This document shows positions 57,405 through 63,028 of a stretch of DNA of 63,028 nt, piece after piece; the stretch's first letter is position 1; every line of letters starts with the position of its first letter. The position numbers were made by a program, and so were the translations under genes. The stretch is from a virus. Location of the stretch: IMG/VR virus record IMGVR_UViG_3300035188_000849, positions 1 to 63,028 of that record, one strand, 5' to 3'. The notes beneath the pieces were generated by a model. That model was not told the DNA's origin and made no database searches. It saw only the letters and a program-made list of their open reading frames with translations.

Positions 57405-58556
57405 ATGGCAACAAGACCTAATGTACAAGTATCTGTAGTAGACAATTCATTCGTCATAGTAGGCGCAGAGGGAGCAAGCACACACGTTTCCGGTATGTTT
57501 AGCCTAACCACACCCTCGCTAGTTGATATATTCGGAACCACCGCAGAAAACGATCAAGGATACATGACAGTCACCTCTTTGGGTGACTGGGTAACTAGAC
57601 TCAATGGTACAACTTATGGTGGAGTAACCGGACAAGGACCAACTGGTGGTTGGAAAACAGATTGGTATTCTGCATATAATTACTTGACATATGGTGGTGC
57701 TCTAAACATAGCAGAATCAGCAACTACATTCTTTGATACCTCTATTCTTCTAGATTCTGTCTTCACATCAACTCTAACTCAATCACAAGCAACAGCAGTC
57801 GAAAACACTGTCTCGGATAGAGCAGATTTAGTTGGAATTATTGGTGTAACTTACGCAGGATATACCGCCGGTGGCACCGTACCATCGGGTGTAACTTCCT
57901 CATTCACCCTAGCAGCAGATTCGAATATCTTTGCTGTTGGTGGAGAAAAAGTTATGTTGGGTCTTTCAAATAGCACAGTTGGCGAAAACTTTGTAACCAT
58001 TCCACTCGCTTCTGATGCCGCTGGTTGCTTTGCTAGAACGGATAGAGATGCAAATGCTTGGTTCTCACCAGCAGGAACCCGCCGAGGTAGAATTCTTAAC
58101 ACAGTTCGTTTGATAAAAAATCCAAAGAACCTAGAACAAGATTACCTTTATACAGCCAAAATTAACTCTGTAATTGGAGTACCGGGTGAGGGAACATTCT
58201 TGTTTGGTGACATAACTCAAGAAGGAACTGCTTCTTCTTCTCTAACTAGAGTTAATGTAGTTAGACTCATCAATTATATCAAGAAGGTTTTAGGAAATAC
58301 TGCAAGAACAGTTCTATTCGAAGTAAATGATTCTGCAACTCGTTCGTTGTTTGGAAATGCTGCAAACGGATTCCTTCAAACCATCAAAGAAGGAAGAGGT
58401 TTGTTTAACTACAGAGTAGTTTGTGATGAAACAAACAATCCAGCAAATATCATAGACGCAAATCAATTTGTTGCCGATATTTACATTCAACCAACCAAGT
58501 CCATCAATTACGTTAAAATTACTATAACTAATCTAAATACTAGCGTACAACTATAA
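57405..58556 (+). CDS. 18: Tail sheath protein gp18 (short form)
   Basis: gp18 polymerises around the tube and contracts. The conserved C-terminal domain is clear: 'LNTVRLIKNPKNLEQDYLYT', 'EGTASSSLTRVNVVRLINYI', 'NGFLQTIKEGRGLFNYRVVC' and 'FVADIYIQPTKSINYVKITI'. At 383 aa it is far shorter than T4 gp18 (659 aa); the variable outer domains appear to be absent or much reduced, leaving the interaction core. It has its own late promoter and is followed by the tube gene. Confidence 0.9.
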   Translation: MATRPNVQVSVVDNSFVIVGAEGASTHVSGMFSLTTPSLVDIFGTTAENDQGYMTVTSLGDWVTRLNGTTYGGVTGQGPTGGWKTDWYSAYNYLTYGGALNIAESATTFFDTSILLDSVFTSTLTQSQATAVENTVSDRADLVGIIGVTYAGYTAGGTVPSGVTSSFTLAADSNIFAVGGEKVMLGLSNSTVGENFVTIPLASDAAGCFARTDRDANAWFSPAGTRRGRILNTVRLIKNPKNLEQDYLYTAKINSVIGVPGEGTFLFGDITQEGTASSSLTRVNVVRLINYIKKVLGNTARTVLFEVNDSATRSLFGNAANGFLQTIKEGRGLFNYRVVCDETNNPANIIDANQFVADIYIQPTKSINYVKITITNLNTSVQL

Positions 58557-58583
58557 GTAATTTAACACACGGAGAAATAACAC

Positions 58584-59129
58584 ATGAGTATTCATTCAAT
58601 CTCAACATTTACTAGTAATTTTAACGGAGGAACAAGACCAAACCGTTTTAGAATTACTGGTTCAATTCCAGGCCTTGGAAACGCACAAGCATTTCATGAA
58701 ACAGGTATTTACTGCTTGGCATCAACAATGCCCGAAAGCACAGTTGGTATAATTCCAATTCCATTTCGCGGAAGAATTTACAAATTTCCAGGCGATAGGC
58801 AATATTCTGAATGGAATGCAACACTCTTAGATGATACAGGAAATAATGCAACTTGGCAACTTTGGCACGAATGGTCACAAAGATTTAATAGTCACGAAGA
58901 CAACATTGCAGCAGATAGAACTCATATTTCAGAGTTCTGTGCTGATCTAACCATTGAACAACTAGATCACCAATCTGATGCAGTTATTAAATCTACTCAA
59001 TTAGTCAATGCTTGGCCTGTTGTGGTTGGACCAATTGCATTTGACATGGGTTCAGCAAATACACTAACACAATTCCAAGTAACTGTTGCATATAGTCACT
59101 ACACAAGTCCAACCGTAAGAAATCCGTAA
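58584..59129 (+). CDS. 19: Tail tube protein gp19
   Basis: The 181-aa protein (T4 gp19: 163 aa) shows the tube fold: 'RPNRFRITGSIPGLGN', 'YCLASTMPESTVGIIPIPFR', 'GRIYKFPGDRQYSEWNATLL' and 'QFQVTVAYSHYTS'. GGAG at 58571 precedes the start. It stacks as hexameric rings inside the sheath. It directly follows gp18, as in T4. Confidence 0.93.
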   Translation: MSIHSISTFTSNFNGGTRPNRFRITGSIPGLGNAQAFHETGIYCLASTMPESTVGIIPIPFRGRIYKFPGDRQYSEWNATLLDDTGNNATWQLWHEWSQRFNSHEDNIAADRTHISEFCADLTIEQLDHQSDAVIKSTQLVNAWPVVVGPIAFDMGSANTLTQFQVTVAYSHYTSPTVRNP

Positions 59130-59151
59130 GGATTAAGAAAGTTCTTATATT

Positions 59152-60723
59152 ATGGCATTACCTGATATATTTGGGTTTAGTTTTGGTAAAAAGAAGGAGC
59201 AGGAACCTAATCTAGAATCAACTCAGATTCCAGTAACACCTGAGCCTTACGACGGAACTTATACATTTGAAACTGGAGGAGTCTTTGGTACATCCATTGA
59301 CTTCTCCGGTTCTATTAGGGACGAGAATCAATTAATAAACCAATATAGGGGAATGGCACTACATCCAGAGGTAGATGCCGCTGTAGAGGATATAGTTAAT
59401 GAATCTATTGTTTCTGGTGAAGACAGAAAACCAATCAAACTAAATTTGGATTATGTCAATCTACCAGATACAATTAAGACAAAACTATATTTTGAATACA
59501 ATCAAATATTAAAACTTTTAGACTTTACAAACAAATCACACGAAATTTTTAGAAGATGGTATATCGATAGCAAAATTTATTATTATAAGGAAATAGATAA
59601 ACAAAATCCACAAAAAGGATTGGTTTCTTTAATTCCTATTGATCCAGTAAAGATCAAAAAAGTAAGAAAGATTGAAAAAGAAAGATCAAGAGTAGCAAAT
59701 GGTCAAATTATACCATTTGTAAAAAAGATCGAAGAGTATTATGTTTATACAGACACCGACAAGGAAGCATTATATCCAACTACACCATCTGGGTATAAAT
59801 TTAGTGTAGATTCAATTTCTTACTGTCATTCTGGAATTGTTGATGCTGTAACAAAACGAGTAGTTGGATATTTGCAAAAAGCAATTCGTCCATTGAACAT
59901 GTTACGGCAAATTGAAGATGCGGTTGTAATCTATAGAATATCTCGCGCACCTGAACGTAGAATTTTCTATGTCGATGTTGGTAACTTACCAAAACAAAAA
60001 GCCGAGCAATATCTTAGAGAGATAATGAATCGGTATCGCAACAAATTAACTTATGATTCTGCTACCGGACAAATAAGAGATGACAGAAACCATCTTCATA
60101 TGTTAGAAGATTTCTGGATGCCTAGAAGAGAAGGTGGTCGTGGTACTGAAATTACCACTCTAGATGGTGGTCAAAACTTGGGAGAAATGGAAGACGTTCT
60201 ATATCTCCAAAAGAAACTCTATAGAGCACTAAACGTTCCTATCTCTCGTCTTGAATCTGAAACAGGATTCAATATGGGTAGATCAGCAGAAATAACAAGA
60301 GATGAAGTTAAGTTCTATAAGTTTATAGAAAGACTTCGTTTGAAATTTGCATCTCTGCTAACAGATCTTCTAAAAACACAAGTTATTCTCAAGGGAATAA
60401 TGACTGAGGAAGAATGGAATAAAGTTCAACAAGATATTGCATTTAAATTCAACAAAGATTCATATTTTAACGAACTAAAAGAAAACGACATACTTCGTGA
60501 CCGCTTAGAGATGCTAAATAATCTGTCGGTGTTTGTTGGAAGATATTACTCAGATGAATTCATCCGAAAGAATGTCTTAAAGCAAACAGACGAAGAGATT
60601 ATTGAAATTAACGGTCAGATTGCTAAAGAACAGCAAGAAGCCTTAATCAAAACTGTGGAACAACAACAACAGATGTTGGCTTTGGGAATTCAACCACAAC
60701 CAGAAGAAGGCGAACAACAATAA
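59152..60723 (+). CDS. 20: Portal protein gp20
   Basis: gp20 forms the dodecameric DNA gate. The 523-aa length matches T4 gp20 (524 aa). Family segments are 'YRGMALHPEVDAAVEDIVNE', 'HEIFRRWYIDSKIYYYKEID', 'IYRISRAPERRIFYVDVGNL', 'EDFWMPRREGGRGTEITTLD' and 'LYRALNVPISRLESETGFNM'. The C-terminus is a Gln-rich tail. Its stop overlaps the next start. Confidence 0.95.
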   Translation: MALPDIFGFSFGKKKEQEPNLESTQIPVTPEPYDGTYTFETGGVFGTSIDFSGSIRDENQLINQYRGMALHPEVDAAVEDIVNESIVSGEDRKPIKLNLDYVNLPDTIKTKLYFEYNQILKLLDFTNKSHEIFRRWYIDSKIYYYKEIDKQNPQKGLVSLIPIDPVKIKKVRKIEKERSRVANGQIIPFVKKIEEYYVYTDTDKEALYPTTPSGYKFSVDSISYCHSGIVDAVTKRVVGYLQKAIRPLNMLRQIEDAVVIYRISRAPERRIFYVDVGNLPKQKAEQYLREIMNRYRNKLTYDSATGQIRDDRNHLHMLEDFWMPRREGGRGTEITTLDGGQNLGEMEDVLYLQKKLYRALNVPISRLESETGFNMGRSAEITRDEVKFYKFIERLRLKFASLLTDLLKTQVILKGIMTEEEWNKVQQDIAFKFNKDSYFNELKENDILRDRLEMLNNLSVFVGRYYSDEFIRKNVLKQTDEEIIEINGQIAKEQQEALIKTVEQQQQMLALGIQPQPEEGEQQ

Positions 60724-61160
60724 TGACTCTTAGACCAGAATTCACTGCGCTTATCTCAGAAGACAAAGAAGCATTCAAAACCGAATTGACTTCTTTGATT
60801 CAAGTTAAGTTAACTGAAAAGATGGGTGAATTATACGTTAAAGAATGTGCATTGCTGTTCGAAAAGACTAAAGTTTTACCAAAGAAAAAAGAAGAAAAAG
60901 TAGAAATCCAAGAAAACACCGCAGTTGTTTATATGCCAATTGACGAGATCAATAACGCTATAAACACCAACAGAACTAACTGGATGGTTGCTAAGGATGG
61001 TTCTCAACTTGAAGTAACCCCACAAATGGCAAAATATTTGGCAGAACTTTACAAAACTCTAAATAATTCACATAAGGACAAGTTAGTAAACCTCATTCTT
61101 GAATCCGATCATGGATTTAAGAAAGCAGTAAAAACTGCGGAAAAGTTATACCGGAGATAA
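60723..61160 (+). CDS. Probable prohead core protein, 145 aa
   Basis: It lies between the portal and the protease, where T4 has the core genes 67 and 68. The N-terminal 60 residues are helical and charged ('LISEDKEAFKTELTSLIQVK') and contain a Lys-rich stretch 'LPKKKEEKVEI'. The C-terminal part ('QMAKYLAELYKTLNNSHKDK') is also helical. No sequence-level match to T4 gp67 or gp68 is evident, so the call rests on position and composition. Confidence 0.5.
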   Translation: MTLRPEFTALISEDKEAFKTELTSLIQVKLTEKMGELYVKECALLFEKTKVLPKKKEEKVEIQENTAVVYMPIDEINNAINTNRTNWMVAKDGSQLEVTPQMAKYLAELYKTLNNSHKDKLVNLILESDHGFKKAVKTAEKLYRR

Positions 61161-61162
61161 AA

Positions 61163-61723
61163 ATGGACACCAATAACCTAATCAAAAGCGTAATTCAAGA
61201 AAACATCGTAGAAACCAAAAAGATCGCCCATGAACTTCTAATGCAGAAGTTATCCGAAAGACTTCAATCGAAGTTTGATGAGTACGCTCCCGCTAATTTC
61301 CTAGACGAGTCTGAAGAGGTTGAAGAACAACCAGATTCAGTAGAAGCCGAAAATGAAGAAGAAGAAATTGATGAGGAAATCAATTCTCGTCGTGCTGAAC
61401 TAGCCTCTTTGTTGGAAAAGAAAAAGCACAAGAAAGAAAAAGAGGAAGAGGAGAAAGAGGAAGAAGACGAGGAAGAGAAGGAAATGGGTGAGTATGGACA
61501 CGATGACGAGGAAATGGGTGAAGATGGACTTGTTTATGAAGACGAGTGCGAAGACTGCAAAGAACAAGAAAATGATGCAGAACAAATGAACAAGAAAGCC
61601 TTTGGTATCGCCGAAGGACTTGTTGGTAAACAACACAAACTAGATGTTGCTAAACCAAAGGGAAAACTTACTTCCGCTGATTTCAAGGCACTAAGAAGTA
61701 AAAGAAAAGGAAAGAAAAATTAA
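61163..61723 (+). CDS. Prohead core protein, gp67/68-like, highly acidic
   Basis: Residues ~50-140 of this 186-aa protein are an extreme Glu/Lys low-complexity stretch ('EENEEEEIDEE'-like runs, 'EKEEEEKEEEDEEEKEMGEY'), as in T4-like internal core proteins that are degraded by the gp21 protease. The N-terminal 40 residues are a helix ('KKIAHELLMQKLSERLQSKF') and the C-terminus is basic ('FKALRSKRKGKKN'). A Cys pair, 'CEDC', sits near residue 130. The stop overlaps the protease start (TAATG). Confidence 0.65.
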   Translation: MDTNNLIKSVIQENIVETKKIAHELLMQKLSERLQSKFDEYAPANFLDESEEVEEQPDSVEAENEEEEIDEEINSRRAELASLLEKKKHKKEKEEEEKEEEDEEEKEMGEYGHDDEEMGEDGLVYEDECEDCKEQENDAEQMNKKAFGIAEGLVGKQHKLDVAKPKGKLTSADFKALRSKRKGKKN

Positions 61724-62367
61724 TGAAACTCATTACAGAAACAATAGAAGATATTAATTACCTCGTAGAAGGCACAGGTGATAAAAAGTCCCTCTTTATT
61801 GAGGGAGTCTTTATGGTTTCTGATGAGGTAAATCGAAACGGTAGAGTCTATCCATATGATACTCTAAACAAAGAGGTTGGAAGATATATTACCGAATTCG
61901 TACATTGCAATCGTGCCTTTGGTGAACTTGGTCACCCATCGGGTCCAACTGTTAACTTGGATAGAGTTAGTCACAGAATCATTATGTTAGAGTTCCGTAA
62001 GAACAAAGTTTACGGAAAGGCTAAGATAATGGAAAATACTCCAATGGGTAAAATTGCATATGAACTAATTAACGAGGGAGCAAAACTTGGAGTTAGTTCT
62101 AGAGCAATGGGTTCATTGGTTGAACAAAATGGTAAGAAAATAGTTCAAGGTGATTTGATGCTTTCTGCTGTTGACATCGTTGCAGATCCATCTGCTCCCG
62201 GTGCATTTGTCAATGGAATCATGGAAGGCAAAGAATGGGTTTGGAACAATGGATCTTGGTTGGAAAAAGATCTAATTGAAGCCAAAAACATGATTAAGAA
62301 AACATCATCAAAAAATCTAGAGAAAAAAGCATTAACACTGTTTGAAACATTTATCAAAAATCTTTAA
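61723..62367 (+). CDS. 21: Prohead maturation protease gp21
   Basis: gp21 cleaves core and capsid proteins during head maturation. The 214-aa protein (T4: 212 aa) has the Ser protease pattern of this family: catalytic His71 in 'FGELGHPSG', catalytic Ser in 'GVSSRAMGSL' (residues 125/126) and a conserved acidic 'SAVDIVADPSAPGAF'. The N-terminal 'IEGVFMVSDEVNRNGRVYPY' is typical. Its stop overlaps the next start. Confidence 0.93.
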   Translation: MKLITETIEDINYLVEGTGDKKSLFIEGVFMVSDEVNRNGRVYPYDTLNKEVGRYITEFVHCNRAFGELGHPSGPTVNLDRVSHRIIMLEFRKNKVYGKAKIMENTPMGKIAYELINEGAKLGVSSRAMGSLVEQNGKKIVQGDLMLSAVDIVADPSAPGAFVNGIMEGKEWVWNNGSWLEKDLIEAKNMIKKTSSKNLEKKALTLFETFIKNL

Positions 62368-63028
62368 TGCTTCGTTTTTCAAAATACATTTCTGAACAGC
62401 CTGTCTCTGGTGCAGAGGCGGCCGCGGCGGCCAGAGCAAGAACATCTGGAGTCGAAGATATAGATCTAGATGTGTCTTCTCCTGCAAATCAAGCAAGAAG
62501 ATTGCAAGACATCAGAAGTGGTAGATTTGCATCAACAACAAATTTGTCTGCTGTAGAGAGATCGTTGATGCAGCCAAATCCACGCAATACACAAAATCGC
62601 AGGACTGGTAATGTAGTAATTGATCCAACAGAAAACCCAACTTTTTTTAATAACAACCCATTAGTAAATACAGCAAATTTAGGCAGATCTATTAATTCCC
62701 AGAGAAATAGAATTGAAGGAGGTTCAGAAGTAAATGTTCCTCCTATGTTAGATCCTTCCGTTTTAGGAAGACCCGCTGTTAGTGCCGCATTGGGAAGAGA
62801 GGGAAGAACTCCTACCCAATTTGCTGTTCCTCAAACAGTCGGAAACCAAGGAACTGGTTTTAGTGGTGTTGGTATAAGAGCACAAAATAGACAAGCCGCT
62901 GCTGCACGACTAGGACAAATTCAAACATCAAAAGGAATGGGTATAATGAGGACCCTACTTGGTGCTGTTGCTTCTTCGATGCAAAGACAAGACATTAAAG
63001 CAAGAAAATTTGGAGCGAGCGATAGAGC
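62367..63028 (+). CDS. Unknown protein downstream of gp21, cut by the window edge
   Basis: The ATG at 62367 overlaps the gp21 stop (TAATG) and the frame stays open to the last base (220 codons seen). The start 'MLRFSKYISEQPVSGAEAAA' is followed by a Gln/Arg/Asn/Ser-rich, disordered sequence with repeats of 'GRxGRTPTQF' type and a more hydrophobic segment 'MGIMRTLLGAVASS' near the edge. In T4 the scaffold gp22 follows gp21, but this sequence lacks gp22's long Glu/Lys helices, so it may be a different head-core or internal protein. Confidence 0.5.
   Translation, partial: MLRFSKYISEQPVSGAEAAAAARARTSGVEDIDLDVSSPANQARRLQDIRSGRFASTTNLSAVERSLMQPNPRNTQNRRTGNVVIDPTENPTFFNNNPLVNTANLGRSINSQRNRIEGGSEVNVPPMLDPSVLGRPAVSAALGREGRTPTQFAVPQTVGNQGTGFSGVGIRAQNRQAAAARLGQIQTSKGMGIMRTLLGAVASSMQRQDIKARKFGASDR

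Noticed and set aside
61300-61600. Hydrophobic membrane protein encoded opposite the acidic core gene
   Set aside because: It is only the complement of Glu/Lys codons (giving Phe/Leu) and has no ribosome site or context.
1-63028. CRISPR array, insertion sequence, integrase or attachment site
   Set aside because: No regularly spaced identical repeats, transposase or integrase frame was found; nothing supports a temperate or mobile element here.
1-63028. Cyanophage identity (photosystem or phycobilin genes)
   Set aside because: No photosynthesis-related gene is present, so the T4-like morphogenesis genes alone cannot fix the host, and the permuted tmRNA also fits other lineages.

Overview
The window is a piece of a large, AT-rich T4-like contractile-tailed phage (myovirus) genome. 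The evidence is a nearly complete T4-type morphogenesis set in T4-like order: gp4, gp26, gp48, gp53, gp25, gp6, gp8, then gp13-14-15-16-17-18-19-20, core proteins and gp21. It also has the ssDNA-binding protein gp32, the late co-activator gp33, and T4-type late promoters (TATAAATA, CATAAATA, AATAAATA) ahead of virion genes. No photosystem or other cyanophage signature gene is present, so the host is unresolved. A circularly permuted tmRNA and many Cys-rich 'GACC' modules in the fibres are the main host clues.

Left part (1-15.5 kb): an accessory/early region. Short hypothetical genes are mixed with metabolic or RNA-related genes: GMP reductase, a dCMP-deaminase-like protein, a TrmH/SpoU-type RNA ribose methylase, Sm-like small barrels, an HTH protein and a large protein ending in a J-domain. 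Eleven tRNA genes (Leu-CAA, Lys, Glu, Arg, Asn, Thr, Tyr, Leu-TAA, Ile-TAT, Gln, Gly) are present, plus one degenerate Cys-like element and a permuted tmRNA. The tRNAs mostly read A-ending codons, matching the phage's AT-rich codon use. Most of these units start at near-consensus sigma70-type promoters (TTGACA/TTGATT, mostly 16 bp, TATAAT) and several end at strong intrinsic terminators. Two further structured intergenic transcripts (about 3316-3466 and 9826-9922) match no RNA family I recognise. A minus-strand virion-like gene (7373-9793) and a large unassigned gene (9937-11301) interrupt the region.

Middle (15.5-23.3 kb): a frame-broken DksA/TraR-like zinc-finger gene, two minus-strand beta-rich structural genes, gp33 and gp32, then a minus-strand tail operon (gp4, tail-tube-fold protein, gp26, tape-measure-like). 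gp26 carries a classical -1 slippery heptamer leading into a gp51-like frame.

Right part (23.3-63 kb): one long rightward late region. Baseplate genes come first (gp48, gp53, a 1555-aa hub protein, gp25, gp6, gp7-like, gp8). They are followed by fibres and adhesins, including four very large Cys-rich paralogues, three with collagen-like GPTG stretches and three with Lcl/DUF1566-type C-termini. Neck, packaging, sheath, tube, portal, core and prohead protease genes come last. The window ends inside a gene downstream of gp21. The major capsid gene and replication genes other than gp32 are outside the window.
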